NCBI RefSeq assembly: GCF_001718195.1
Contig: NZ_MCNV01000004.1
Span: forward strand, 186,001 to 250,000
DNA length: 64,000 bases
Reading direction: 5' to 3'
From: Paraburkholderia nodosa
Lineage (GTDB): Bacteria > Pseudomonadota > Gammaproteobacteria > Burkholderiales > Burkholderiaceae
Shown here: positions 32,696-41,892 of the stretch, piece by piece
Layout of the letters: every line of letters starts with the position of its first letter
Numbering within the stretch: position 1 is the stretch's first letter
Translations under genes and position numbers: made by a program
The notes under the pieces: generated by a model
What the model was told of the DNA's origin: nothing
Databases searched by the model: none
The model's input: the letters and a program-made list of their open reading frames with translations, nothing else

Positions 32696-32727
32696 ACGCA
32701 ATCCCACCTACACAAACAAGACGACTC

Positions 32728-33822
32728 ATGAACAAGAACATTCTTGCCGTCCTGGGTGGGACGGCATTGGCATTCACCGGCGCTGGCGCCTCGGCGCAGC
32801 AGGTCACGTTGTACGGTGAGATGGACGCGAGCGTCGACTATGTCAGCGACGTTGGCGGCCGCACCCAATATCGTGCAGGCTCGGGTCTTGTCGACGGCAG
32901 CTTCTGGGGCTTGCAGGGCACTGAGGACCTCGGCGGCGGCAACGCCGCGATCTTTCGCCTCGAGCGCGGCTTCTCGGCCACCTCTGGCGAAGCCTTCAAC
33001 GACCATCCGTTCTACGTTGGTCTGCAATCCGAACGACTCGGCACGATCACGCTAGGCCGCCAGTACGACACGATGCACGACTACTTCGCCCCGTTCACGC
33101 TAACGGGCGGCGCGGGCGGCACGGCATTCGCGCATCCGTTCGACAACGACAACGCCAACAATTCGTGGCTCGCCTCGAACGCCGTGAAGTACGCGAGCGC
33201 AACGTACGGTGGTTTCAGCGCCGGCGCGATGTACGCGTTTTCGAACGAGGCGGGGCGCTTCGCGCAAAATCGCGCTTACGGCTTCGGCGTCCATTACGAA
33301 GGCGGCGCATTCAGCGCAGGCGTGGCGTGGATGCACATCAACGGACGCGGCGCCTCTTCGGTGGGCGCGTACGATACATCGGTGCTGCCGGGTGCGGGCC
33401 TCGTGCCGACCGAGGTCGCGGTGCAGCGCGAAGACACCATCGGCGCGGGCATGAGCTACGCGCTCGGCGACGTCACGCTTGGCGCGGCCTGGTCGCGTTC
33501 CATTCATACCCGTGTCAGCGAGGCCGACGGCGGCGCGCCCTTGCCTTCGATCGCATTCAGCAATTACGAAGTGAATGCGCTATGGCAGGTGACGCCCGCG
33601 TTCTCGCTCGCGGGCATGTATGCCTACACGGGCGCGACCTCCGCGCATTGGCATCAAGGCGCGCTGCAGGCCGGCTATCAACTGTCCAAACGCACGGACG
33701 TTTATACCGAGGCGATCTATCAGCGCGCGTCGTCCGGTGCGCTTGCGATGATCAACACCTGCGACCCGTCGGGCGGCCGCAACCAGGTGCTCGTGGCCGC
33801 GGGCATCCGGCATCGCTTCTGA
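32728..33822 (+). CDS. Outer-membrane porin under cobalamin-riboswitch control
   Basis: A 364-residue porin of the same family as the two above but more diverged. The signal peptide ends ASAQ before QVTLYGEMDASVDY. It has GSFWGLQGTEDLGGGNAAIF, FYVGLQSERLGTITLGRQYD and a C-terminal strand ending AAGIRHRF. It is a little shorter than usual. No strong ribosome-binding site precedes the ATG. The cobalamin riboswitch in its leader suggests that the channel helps corrinoid or cobalt-related uptake, or replaces another porin when B12 is scarce. It ends in a strong terminator. Confidence 0.92.
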   Translation: MNKNILAVLGGTALAFTGAGASAQQVTLYGEMDASVDYVSDVGGRTQYRAGSGLVDGSFWGLQGTEDLGGGNAAIFRLERGFSATSGEAFNDHPFYVGLQSERLGTITLGRQYDTMHDYFAPFTLTGGAGGTAFAHPFDNDNANNSWLASNAVKYASATYGGFSAGAMYAFSNEAGRFAQNRAYGFGVHYEGGAFSAGVAWMHINGRGASSVGAYDTSVLPGAGLVPTEVAVQREDTIGAGMSYALGDVTLGAAWSRSIHTRVSEADGGAPLPSIAFSNYEVNALWQVTPAFSLAGMYAYTGATSAHWHQGALQAGYQLSKRTDVYTEAIYQRASSGALAMINTCDPSGGRNQVLVAAGIRHRF

Positions 33823-33830
33823 TGCGTAAA

Positions 33831-33863
33831 AAAGGCCCCGAACCGTTGCGATTCGGGGCCTTT
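33831..33863. terminator. Bidirectional intrinsic terminator
   Basis: AAAGGCCCCGAA pairs with TTCGGGGCCTTT around a short loop, giving a 12-bp stem with A-rich and T-rich flanks. It serves the porin (plus) and the convergent PAP2 gene (minus). Confidence 0.85.
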
Positions 33864-33879
33864 ATACTGCGTGGCTACG

Positions 33880-35841
33880 TCACGAAGCCGAGAGCTTCAC
33901 CGAAACGCCGGTCGAAGAATAAACCGGCGTGGCCTTGAAGCCATCGACCGTGACCGTCGCGAATTTTACCGATGCGCCGCTGCCGTCGATCACGTCGATC
34001 GTGTCGCCCGCTTTCGGCGTATAGCCGTTCACGAACTTCACATGCAGCGTGCCGCCCGCCACCGTGAGCTGGCCGCCCACACGCAGGCGTCCGCCGCCGT
34101 TGCCGTCGATATCGAGTTCGAGCGTCGTGCCGTCGAGCTGCGTGTACTTGCCCGCCACCGTCAACGGTGCGCTCGTCGCCACGGTCACGCCGCCGCCGGA
34201 CCCGACGTACACGTCGCCGTTGCCGAAGGCCGTGGTCGACGCTGCAGCGAGCATGCCGCCGCTCACCTGTGAGCCGCCCGTGTAGCTGTTATTGCCCGCA
34301 AGCGTGAGCGTGCCGCTGCCCTGCAGCGTGAGCTTGCCCGAGCCGGCGATGTCGTTGCGCCAGGTGTCGGCGGCGTTGAAGCCGCCCTGGGTCGCGTCCA
34401 TCGCCACGATCACATTGCCGTTGAACACACCATAACCATCTGCAGCACTAAACATGTTCAGACGGCCCCAGCCCTCGGCGTCGTCCATGACCGGATAGCC
34501 CGAGACGACTTCGGTCGTCTTCAGCACGACGCGGCGCTGGTCGGCGCTCAGGTACGGGAAGCGCGTTTCGAGCAGTACCTCGGCGCCCTTGGGCACGACG
34601 GGCGGCGCTTCGGTGGATTCGATCTGGCTGAAACCGAACGTCATGCGGCGCGCGAACTCCGACTTGTTGGTCGCATAGTCGGCAAAGCGGTCGGTCGCGG
34701 TCGTGGACGAATGCGCGAAGGCGGGGAAGGTCGTGGCGCTCGTGCCGGTGGCCTGTTCGAGCGCGCTGTGCGCCTGCGCATAGGCCGCGCTCTTGAGCGT
34801 GGCGTTCGCGGGATCGTAGAGATTCGCGGCAGTGGCGGCCAGCGCGAACATGCGGCCGCCGATCACGTCGAGCGGCGAATGCATGCCCGCGAGAATGCGG
34901 TTTTCGCCGAGCTCGAGGCCGCGGCTCGCCATTTCCTGGTAACGCTCGGGCACGAGGTACGCCATGGTCATCGCGTCGCGCATGGCTTCGGCTTCGTGGC
35001 CGCTGATGAAGCCGCCGTCTGTGGACGGCGTCGTGCTGATGGCCGGCACTAGCGTGGGGTCGACCACGACGCTCGTGCTCCAGCGGAACGGCCGCGCGTA
35101 TTTGTAGAAGCGCTTGGCGGGCTCGGTGGAAGCATTGTTGCCCATCGTGTTGAGCAGGTCGACCACCTTGCCGAAGGTTGCGTTGCTCGTGCTGCCCACG
35201 CCCGTGTTGTTGCCCGAGTCGTTGTAGAGCGTCGTGGTCGCGTCCGCGGGAATCGACGTGATGCTCGTCGTCTGCTGCGCAGCCGAGCGCCAGGCGGCGG
35301 TGAGCGGCCCCATGCCGTCGGTCACGCTGTAGCCCTTGCCGCGGCGATCGTCGTAATAGGCCGCGTCGGCCTGCGCCTGGCTGCGCTGGGTCGTCGCGGT
35401 CACGACATACTGGATGTTCGCGTTCAGCACGGTGCTGTTGAGGATCGTGCCGTTGGGCGTGCCGTCGGTGGGGACGCCCGTCCACGTCGACTGCACGACC
35501 GCGGGGAATGTGCCGTTGGCGGGCGCGGAGACGCCCGCGTCCACCAACTGCGTGAGCGGCTGCCAGAGATCGAGAAAGCGCGCCACCACGCGCACGCCCG
35601 CATTCGTCGCGAGCGTGGCGTAACGCGCGTCGCCGCGCTGGTTGGTCGCGATGTTGTCGACAAAAGCCGGTACGTCGGGAATCGGTGCGTTGTCCACGAA
35701 GCCGGGGTCGGCTGGCGGCGCGGGAATCGCAGCGGTGGTGGCGGGATCGCTATTGCCGCCTCCACAGGCGGTCAGCGCGGCAACGCTGGTAAGCACTGCC
35801 AGGTAGACCGGCAGTGCAATTCGGTGGCGTGATGCGGGCAT
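33880..35841 (-). CDS. PAP2-superfamily phosphatase lipoprotein with autotransporter-type repeat tail
   Basis: A 653-residue protein. The lipobox LTA-Cys26 marks a lipoprotein. The catalytic domain has all three PAP2/class A acid phosphatase motifs: Lys243-x6-Arg250-Pro, Ser280-Gly-His282 and Arg315-x5-His321-x3-Asp325 (RILAGMHSPLD). The last ~150 residues contain an autotransporter-associated beta-strand repeat (GSGTLTLAGNNSYTGGSQVS, about 505-530) and a beta-helix-like stretch, but no outer-membrane barrel. It probably hydrolyses phosphomonoesters in the periplasm or at the cell surface. Vanadium haloperoxidases share these motifs and cannot be excluded. Confidence 0.85.
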   Translation of the reverse strand: MPASRHRIALPVYLAVLTSVAALTACGGGNSDPATTAAIPAPPADPGFVDNAPIPDVPAFVDNIATNQRGDARYATLATNAGVRVVARFLDLWQPLTQLVDAGVSAPANGTFPAVVQSTWTGVPTDGTPNGTILNSTVLNANIQYVVTATTQRSQAQADAAYYDDRRGKGYSVTDGMGPLTAAWRSAAQQTTSITSIPADATTTLYNDSGNNTGVGSTSNATFGKVVDLLNTMGNNASTEPAKRFYKYARPFRWSTSVVVDPTLVPAISTTPSTDGGFISGHEAEAMRDAMTMAYLVPERYQEMASRGLELGENRILAGMHSPLDVIGGRMFALAATAANLYDPANATLKSAAYAQAHSALEQATGTSATTFPAFAHSSTTATDRFADYATNKSEFARRMTFGFSQIESTEAPPVVPKGAEVLLETRFPYLSADQRRVVLKTTEVVSGYPVMDDAEGWGRLNMFSAADGYGVFNGNVIVAMDATQGGFNAADTWRNDIAGSGKLTLQGSGTLTLAGNNSYTGGSQVSGGMLAAASTTAFGNGDVYVGSGGGVTVATSAPLTVAGKYTQLDGTTLELDIDGNGGGRLRVGGQLTVAGGTLHVKFVNGYTPKAGDTIDVIDGSGASVKFATVTVDGFKATPVYSSTGVSVKLSAS

Positions 35842-35998
35842 GCTGAGGGCTCCGTCGTCGTGATTGATGCTGTGTGGTTATTTCTACTGACGGCGGCGAA
35901 TTATGCTTACCCTCGATTACTCCCTAATTACCAATTTATTACGCAGATGTTAAACGGGAATGGAAATGAAGTGCGTAGAAGTATTTCGCGGCGTCCAT

Positions 35999-37582
35999 TT
36001 ACGGCTGCGCTTCGAGATAACCGACCCGCACGGGCGGCACGAACCACGCAAGACACAGGCCGGCCAGCGCGGCCACGGCAGCGACGATGAGGCCCATGTG
36101 GATCGAATCCACGAGCGCGCTGCGCGCCGAGTTCATCATCGCGTCGCCGGCATGCCCGGCGCTCACGAGGCGGCTGATCAGCGCGGCCTGGTCGGCGCGG
36201 TCGACGAGCAATTCGGGACTCGCAAACGACCTGAACCATTGCGTCGCCTGATACGAGTCGAGTGAGCGATTCACGCCCATGGTGTAGACGTGGCCGAGCA
36301 ACGCGCCCGTCATCGCCGTGCCCAGCATGCCGCCGAATGTGCGCAGCGATTGCAGCATCGCCGTGGCGGCGCCGAGATGGTCGCGCGAGACGATCTGCTG
36401 CGAGCAGACCGTGAGGCTCGTGCCCACGAGGCCTAGCCCCAGGCCGCTCGCGCCCATGCACGCCATCCACACGAGATGCGGTTCGTTGCCTCGCAGCACC
36501 ACCACCGCGAGGCTCGCGAATGCCGCCAACGCGAAGCCAACGTAAAGGATCGCATTGGCGCGCCGGATGCGCGTGACCACGCGATTGTTCACGAAACTGC
36601 CGACAGTTGTGCCGAGCAGCAGCGGCGTGATCAGCATGCCCGAAGCGCGCGGCGACATCGCATAGCCGCCCTGGAACAGCAGCGGCACGTAGAAAACGAG
36701 CGAGAACAATGCAAATCCGCCGAGCACCGACATTGCAAAGAGCGGGCCGAGTTTGCGGTCGAGCAGCATGTCAACGGGGATGATCGGATAGCCCATGCGC
36801 TTTTCCCAGAAGAAAAGCGTCAGCGAACAGACCACCACGATCGCGGCCAGCACGATCGTCGAAGTCGTCCAGCCTTGCCTCGGCAGAAGCTCGATGCCGA
36901 GCTGCAGCGCGCCGAACGTGACGGCGACGACGCAAGCGCCGAGCCAGTCGAGACGCAGCCGCGCGCCTTCGCGGGCATGGTGCAGATGCGGCAGGAAAGC
37001 ATTCACGAAGAAGAGCGCCGCCACGCCCACCGGCACGTTGACGAAGAACACGAGGCGCCAGCTGCCGTGCTGGGTCAGCATGCCCCCGAGCGTAGGCCCC
37101 ACCACGTTCGCCAGGCCAAACGCCGAGGAGACGAATACCAGCCAGCGCAGGCGTAGCCGCGGATCGGGAAACAGGTCGGCGACGGTCGCGAATACCGTCC
37201 CCATCATGATGCCGCCGCCGATGCCTTGCAGGCCGCGCGCGAGCACGAGAAACAGCATGTTGGTCGCGATCCCGCAGAGCACCGAGGCGAGGGTAAAGAG
37301 AAGGATGGCTGCCAGCATGAAGGGCTTGCGGCCGAACAGATCGCCCAGACGCCCGAAGATCGGAATCGTGATGACCGACGCCAGCATGTAGGCCGTCGCG
37401 ACCCATGCATAGAGTTCGAAGCCTTTGAGCTCCGCGACGATGCGCGGCAATGCGGTGCCGACGATGGTCTGGTCGAGCGCGATCAGCATCGAAACCGAAG
37501 CGACGCCGAGCATCGCCAATACCGACTCGCGAAACGGCAACAGTTGCCGTCCTTGATCGTGAAGCCCAATGCTCGTGGCCAT
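35999..37582 (-). CDS. DHA2-family (EmrB/QacA-type) MFS drug exporter
   Basis: A 527-residue membrane protein with 14 predicted helices. It has the DHA2 start MLIALDQTIVGTALPRI, motif A GRLGDLFGRKP, motif C-like VVGPTLGGMLTQHGSWRLVF and FFVNVPVGV. Members export drugs, dyes or metabolites by proton antiport. AAGGAG precedes the ATG. No EmrA-type adaptor or TetR regulator lies next to it. A large polar loop near residues 440-480 is unusual but seen in some members. Confidence 0.9.
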   Translation of the reverse strand: MATSIGLHDQGRQLLPFRESVLAMLGVASVSMLIALDQTIVGTALPRIVAELKGFELYAWVATAYMLASVITIPIFGRLGDLFGRKPFMLAAILLFTLASVLCGIATNMLFLVLARGLQGIGGGIMMGTVFATVADLFPDPRLRLRWLVFVSSAFGLANVVGPTLGGMLTQHGSWRLVFFVNVPVGVAALFFVNAFLPHLHHAREGARLRLDWLGACVVAVTFGALQLGIELLPRQGWTTSTIVLAAIVVVCSLTLFFWEKRMGYPIIPVDMLLDRKLGPLFAMSVLGGFALFSLVFYVPLLFQGGYAMSPRASGMLITPLLLGTTVGSFVNNRVVTRIRRANAILYVGFALAAFASLAVVVLRGNEPHLVWMACMGASGLGLGLVGTSLTVCSQQIVSRDHLGAATAMLQSLRTFGGMLGTAMTGALLGHVYTMGVNRSLDSYQATQWFRSFASPELLVDRADQAALISRLVSAGHAGDAMMNSARSALVDSIHMGLIVAAVAALAGLCLAWFVPPVRVGYLEAQP

Positions 37583-37899
37583 GTAACGCTCCTTACTGCT
37601 GCGACGCGGCTAACCTGCTATGCGGCGCCCGGCAAAAAATGAATGGGTCGGGCCCGCGCGTGCGACCTTCGTGCGTTGTGCAATGATGGTACGCCCGCAT
37701 ACGCGAATGTCACGGGACGAACACGTCATCGACGAAGTTATTCCACACGACCCGCGCGAGACAGGGGAGATGCGAAGCGTTTGCCAACGTTTCGCGGCTC
37801 GTCGCTCTGCAAATCGATTTCGCCCGGCATGGAGTAAATCGGCGAGTCCGTTGTTTGCCTTCATGTCGAATGAGATTCGACCAAAACGGAGGGGACGTC
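37583..37899. other. Divergent promoter region
   Basis: A 317-bp gap between the DHA2 exporter (minus) and the DUF305 gene (plus). It must hold both promoters. I see no ORF with a plausible ribosome-binding site, no strong palindrome and no RNA structure. Confidence 0.5.
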
Positions 37900-38295
37900 A
37901 TGAACGCTGCAATTCGACTCGTTTTGCGGGCAACGGCAAGCGTTGCGGCCACGCTTTCCCTGGCCGCTCTATGCGCCGCGTCGGCGAGTGACGCGGGATC
38001 GTCTCGCAGCGATGGCGAAGCCTCGTTTCTCTCAGAGAACGATGCGGCCATGACGAAGATGATGGCCGGGATGGCGGCCAGGCCGACAGGCGATACCGAT
38101 CGAGATTTCGTCGCAACAATGATTCCCCATCACCAGGGTGCCATCGACATGGCCATGGCGGAATTGCGGCACGGACACAACGAACAGCTACGCAGGATCG
38201 CCCAGGAGATCGTGGTCGAGCAACAGCAGGAGATCGTTGCCATGCGTCTCGCGGTGCATGACCCGAACATGCCGCCGGCGCCGATGTCCCACTGA
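37900..38295 (+). CDS. DUF305 family exported protein
   Basis: A 131-residue protein with a signal peptide (ending CAASAS) and a DUF305 domain with the signature FVATMIPHHQGAIDMAMAEL and QEIVVEQQQEIVAM. The paired His and many Met residues suggest metal binding, and some DUF305 proteins are linked to copper. The ATG at 37900 follows GGAGGGG. The next gene, a beta-propeller protein, starts 32 bases later with its own AGGAGA and is likely cotranscribed. Confidence 0.88.
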   Translation: MNAAIRLVLRATASVAATLSLAALCAASASDAGSSRSDGEASFLSENDAAMTKMMAGMAARPTGDTDRDFVATMIPHHQGAIDMAMAELRHGHNEQLRRIAQEIVVEQQQEIVAMRLAVHDPNMPPAPMSH

Positions 38296-38327
38296 CCCGC
38301 TCGCATCAAGACGCAGGAGACAATGTC

Positions 38328-39803
38328 ATGAAATACAACGCCATGCTTGGTGCGGCCCTGACTGCCGCTGCGCTCGCCGCCACGACACTCGCCGAGGCGG
38401 GGCAGGTCCCCGGCTCGCTAGCGGTGGCCGATATTGCGGTGAGCCATCGGGACCGGGTGTATTCGTCTGATCAGTTTTCGAATACCGTGTCGATCATCGA
38501 TCCGGCGGCCAATCGTCTGGTCGGTGTCATCCGCCTCGGGGAGCCGACCCCGGCCAATTTCAGCCCGCTCTATCACGGTCAGTTGCTCGTGCACGGGATG
38601 GGCTTTTCGCCCGATCACCGCACATTGGCCATCGTCTCCATCGGCTCGAACTCGGTGACCTTCATCGATACGCAAACCAATGCGGTCAAGCACGTGACCT
38701 ATGTGGGCCGCTCCCCGCACGAGGCATTTTTCACGCCCGACGACAACGAGGTGTGGGTGACCGTGCGCGGCGAGAACTATGTCGATGTGCTCGACGCCAA
38801 GACCTTCGAAGAGAAGACGCGCATTGTCGTGCCGGCCGGGCCAGGCATGCAGATCTTCTCGCCCGATGGAAAGTACGGGTATATCTGTTCGTCGTTCAAC
38901 CCGGAAACCGACGTCGTTTCGGTCGCCGATCACAAGATCGTGGCCCGCGTCACGCAGGCGAGCCCGTTCTGCCCGAACATCGCGGCGACGCCGGATGGCC
39001 GGCAGGTCTGGTTCACGTTGAAGGATGCGGGCAAGACGCAGGTATTCGACGCCCGGCCGCCGTTTGCGCTGCTGAAAACGCTGGACACGGGGCCGATCAC
39101 CAATCACGTGAACATCGTGCAGAACGCCCACGGGATGTTTGCGTACGTGACGGTGGGCGGCCTGAACCAGATCAAGGTGTTCCGCACCGACGACTTTTCG
39201 CAGGTAGCGACGATTGCGGTCGGCAGCCTGCCGCACGGCATCTGGCCGTCCGGCGACGGCACGCGTGTCTACGTGGGCCTCGAAAACGGCGATGCGATGA
39301 CGGCAATCGACACGCTGACCAACACGGTCATCGCTACGGTTGCGGTCGGCCAGGCGCCGCAAGCCGTGGCGTATGTACCCGACGCCGTGCCGGATGGCGA
39401 CGGCACGGCCAACACGGAGCCGCTCGGCGCGGCGGGGGAGGCCACGCATGTCATGCTGATCCCGGTGGGTGGCGCCGCAGCCGACCATGGCGCTGCGCCG
39501 ACTTCGGTAGCGTTGTTCGACCAGGGAGTGCTGCAGGTGCTGCAGGCGGCGGTGACGGGATTGCAGGCGGGCCAGCCGTATTTCCTCGGACTTTCGGACC
39601 ACGCCGACGGCAGTGGCAAAATCGACGTCCTCGCAAGCTTCAAGGCCAACCCGGCCGGCTCCGCAATCGTCAACACGCTGGGCCAGATTCGACAAGTCGT
39701 CGCGCCTGGCACGCCCGGCGTGTCCGACCGCCGACGATATCTCGTGATCGCGCCGAGCGTGGGCGGTGCACCCGGACCCGTAGTGCAGGTGCAAGCCTTG
39801 TGA
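38328..39803 (+). CDS. Exported YncE-like beta-propeller protein
   Basis: A 491-residue protein with a signal peptide (ending AEAGQ). Residues 30-350 form a seven-bladed propeller with repeated motifs such as SNTVSIIDPAANRLVGVI, SNSVTFIDTQTNAVKHVTYV, DGKYGYICSSF and AMTAIDTLTNTVIATVAVG. This is the YncE/SurE-propeller type seen in periplasmic binding proteins. The last 130 residues are a separate beta-rich domain. It follows the DUF305 gene in an operon. The ligand is unknown; metal or cofactor binding would fit the context. Confidence 0.82.
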   Translation: MKYNAMLGAALTAAALAATTLAEAGQVPGSLAVADIAVSHRDRVYSSDQFSNTVSIIDPAANRLVGVIRLGEPTPANFSPLYHGQLLVHGMGFSPDHRTLAIVSIGSNSVTFIDTQTNAVKHVTYVGRSPHEAFFTPDDNEVWVTVRGENYVDVLDAKTFEEKTRIVVPAGPGMQIFSPDGKYGYICSSFNPETDVVSVADHKIVARVTQASPFCPNIAATPDGRQVWFTLKDAGKTQVFDARPPFALLKTLDTGPITNHVNIVQNAHGMFAYVTVGGLNQIKVFRTDDFSQVATIAVGSLPHGIWPSGDGTRVYVGLENGDAMTAIDTLTNTVIATVAVGQAPQAVAYVPDAVPDGDGTANTEPLGAAGEATHVMLIPVGGAAADHGAAPTSVALFDQGVLQVLQAAVTGLQAGQPYFLGLSDHADGSGKIDVLASFKANPAGSAIVNTLGQIRQVVAPGTPGVSDRRRYLVIAPSVGGAPGPVVQVQAL

Positions 39804-39858
39804 GGATCCCGGGCATCGTCCCGGTCATTTCGAATTCCTTAGTAAAAAACTTGCGGCT

Positions 39859-39915
39859 CGTGGGCGACACTGTTTGTTTGCCCACGTACGCAGGCGCCTG
39901 ACGCTTGACGCCTGC
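39859..39915. repeat. Two tandem hairpins between genes
   Basis: CGTGGGC at 39859-39865 pairs with GCCCACG at 39880-39886, and 4 bases later GCAGGCG at 39890-39896 pairs with CGCCTGC at 39909-39915. Each stem is 7 bp. There is no T-run. They could be mRNA 3'-end structures of the propeller operon or regulatory elements for the next gene. Confidence 0.4.
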
Positions 39916-39967
39916 CTCTGCGGGAAGCTAACTGACGGTGATCGGCACCCGAAAGCGAGGTGAAGAA

Positions 39968-40363
39968 GTGAGCGCTTCCCGCAATCTGGCTAACAGCCAG
40001 CTTACCGTCCTGTTCCTGATCCTTCTGGTGCATGGCACGGCCCACGCCGCCGACGATCGTGCGGTGTCGGCCGCCTCACCCGGCTTCGAGCCGAGCGAGC
40101 TTTCGACAGACTGCATCGACCGCGAATATCGCGGGAAAAATGCCAAACTGGGTCTCGACTACACCGACCTGATCAACAACTGCGGTGCATCGGTCATCAT
40201 CACGTGGCAGTCGTTCGACAACGGCGCGCCGCAAACGGAAGGCGGCGGGGGAATGGGGCAATCGGCATGCATACCGCCGGGCGGTACCATCACCACCGCA
40301 TCGCGCGAGCGGCTCGGCACGGCGAGTGAGAACCTGCCTGTTAGCGTCGTGACCTGCCAGTGA
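39968..40363 (+). CDS. Exported protein of unknown function with four cysteines
   Basis: A 131-residue protein from a GTG at 39968 with GAGGTGAA just before it; a GTG at 39938 would add 10 residues that break the signal peptide. The signal peptide ends AHAAD. The mature domain has Cys in STDCIDREY, INNCGAS, QSACIPPGG and at VVTCQ near the end, which could form two disulfides, and a beta-rich pattern (ASVIITWQSFDNG, GTITTASRERL). I recognise no family. It may be a small secreted or periplasmic binding domain. Confidence 0.6.
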   Translation: MSASRNLANSQLTVLFLILLVHGTAHAADDRAVSAASPGFEPSELSTDCIDREYRGKNAKLGLDYTDLINNCGASVIITWQSFDNGAPQTEGGGGMGQSACIPPGGTITTASRERLGTASENLPVSVVTCQ

Positions 40364-40379
40364 CGGCGGCGCAGCCGGT

Positions 40380-41291
40380 TCAGCCGGAAATGGCTCTCAC
40401 CCTCCGCGAGGCAACATCTATTCGCTGGCACTTCCTTTCTTCCAGCCACTGCAACGACTTCTCGACGACGTCGGCAGGCACCTCGTCGAATGTGGTGTTG
40501 CGGATCAAGGTTTCGCTCGCGGCAATGTCGTTGAATTCCCCCAGCGTCTTTTGCACGGAGGTCAGTTCCTTGATGGTGCGATCGTGGTCGCCTTTGATGA
40601 CGGGTTGAAAAAACTCGAGCAGATAGCGCAGCTTTTTGCCGGCCTTGCGCACGTCATGCAGACTTTCCTCGTGGCCAGCCTCGCTTCGCGCGGCGCGTCT
40701 GCTGCGTTTTCGAAGCGTGCGCTGCGCCATACGGACCCGTTGCCTGGCAAACGCGCGGATTGGAAGATCACTGCAACGCGACTGCAGCGTGGTTTGCGCG
40801 CGAAGCACCGCGTCGTTCAGAAATGCTTCGACGGCTTCGCTCTTGATCATGGCCTGGCTATGCGCCACCGCTTGCGCGCGTTTCTCGCGCGCGGCGGTCA
40901 CCAGCAGTTCGATGGATGCGTCTGACTTCTGCGCGGTTTCCAGGAGGTCGCCGGCGATGTCCCAGTCGCGCGTTCCGCCCGCTACGGCGGCCAGACGCTT
41001 GAATTCTTCGCTGGCCTGCGCGGTGGCTTCCTCGCCGAGCCAGGGCGAGTACGCCCAATACAATGCACGAAGCTTTCTGAAGGCCACCCGAAGCTGATGA
41101 AATGCTTCGGGGTCGACGCCTGAAGACAGGGCTTTCGTCCTTTGCACCGCTTCGATGACCACTGGCATGGCCAATGATGAGAAGGTGCTGGCGATGGAGG
41201 TCTTGCTGGTGAGTGACGCATCGGAGCGTCGCCGATCGATTCTGAAGCGAGTGCGCGGCCGTGGTAAAGGCCAGTCACCGTCCATATCCAT
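40380..41291 (-). CDS. CHAD-domain protein
   Basis: A 303-residue helical protein. It carries both conserved CHAD halves: FHQLRVAFRKLRALYWAY in the first and LHDVRKAGKKLRYLLEFF in the second, each a His-x2-Arg/Lys pattern of conserved basic residues on one face of the helical bundle. CHAD domains bind inorganic polyphosphate. The start at 41291 is tentative: CGAGG lies about 7 bases upstream. A longer frame would have to begin with TTG. It is divergent from a NUDIX gene. Confidence 0.85.
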   Translation of the reverse strand: MDMDGDWPLPRPRTRFRIDRRRSDASLTSKTSIASTFSSLAMPVVIEAVQRTKALSSGVDPEAFHQLRVAFRKLRALYWAYSPWLGEEATAQASEEFKRLAAVAGGTRDWDIAGDLLETAQKSDASIELLVTAAREKRAQAVAHSQAMIKSEAVEAFLNDAVLRAQTTLQSRCSDLPIRAFARQRVRMAQRTLRKRSRRAARSEAGHEESLHDVRKAGKKLRYLLEFFQPVIKGDHDRTIKELTSVQKTLGEFNDIAASETLIRNTTFDEVPADVVEKSLQWLEERKCQRIDVASRRVRAISG

Positions 41292-41523
41292 TCGAGCCTC
41301 GAGTCTGACGAAAACAGGTTGCCCCAAACCATACCATACGGCCGGTTGGCAACCTGATCTTCGTGACGATTTGATGAAGTGTGCAAATTCTGACAAGTTG
41401 ACAGCCTTTGCGTCGCCAGCAGGTTGACCTTCTGATTTTCTGTATTACGATGCTTACCTACGTCAGGCGTTGCTGTGCGGATGCATCGAGAAGCGCCTCC
41501 CGGGAACGAAGTGGGAGTTCGAG

Positions 41524-41892
41524 TTGAAGAAACGGGCCACCGTGATCTGCCGTAGAGGTAAGCGAATTCTCCTGGTAGCACGCAGTCAGTCGAAGTGGGC
41601 ACTACCGGGTGGCATGTTGAAGCGCGGTGAGCATCTTACGCAGGCCGCGCTTCGAGAACTCAAGGAGGAGACGCGGCTCCTGGGCAAGTCGGCCAGGTAC
41701 CTGTTCGACATTCGCGGCAAGCAGAAACACCATCACGTGTTCTCCTGTGAAATACCCAGGCAGGCCAAGGCACGGCCGAGCAGCGAGATAGCCAGGTGTC
41801 GATGGGTCCACCTCGACGACATCCCGCGCCTGCTCACCAGCGGCCCGACGAACGATATCGTGCGGCTGATCAACCAGCGGCGCAGGAAGTAA
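41524..41892 (+). CDS. NUDIX hydrolase
   Basis: A 122-residue protein with a NUDIX box WALPGGMLKRGEHLTQAAL followed by RELKEETRLLG. It matches the consensus G-x5-E-x7-RE-U-x-EE-x-G-U except that the second Gly is Arg. The TTG at 41524 is taken as start because GGGAG lies upstream and the family begins with KKRATVICRRG. NUDIX enzymes hydrolyse nucleoside diphosphate derivatives, with Mg held by the Glu residues. Its substrate is unknown. A link with polyphosphate metabolism via the CHAD neighbour is possible but speculative. Confidence 0.82.
   Translation: MKKRATVICRRGKRILLVARSQSKWALPGGMLKRGEHLTQAALRELKEETRLLGKSARYLFDIRGKQKHHHVFSCEIPRQAKARPSSEIARCRWVHLDDIPRLLTSGPTNDIVRLINQRRRK

Noticed and set aside
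33880..34350. Outer-membrane autotransporter barrel at the end of the PAP2 protein
   Set aside because: The C-terminal part has passenger-like repeats only and ends without amphipathic barrel strands or a terminal aromatic residue.
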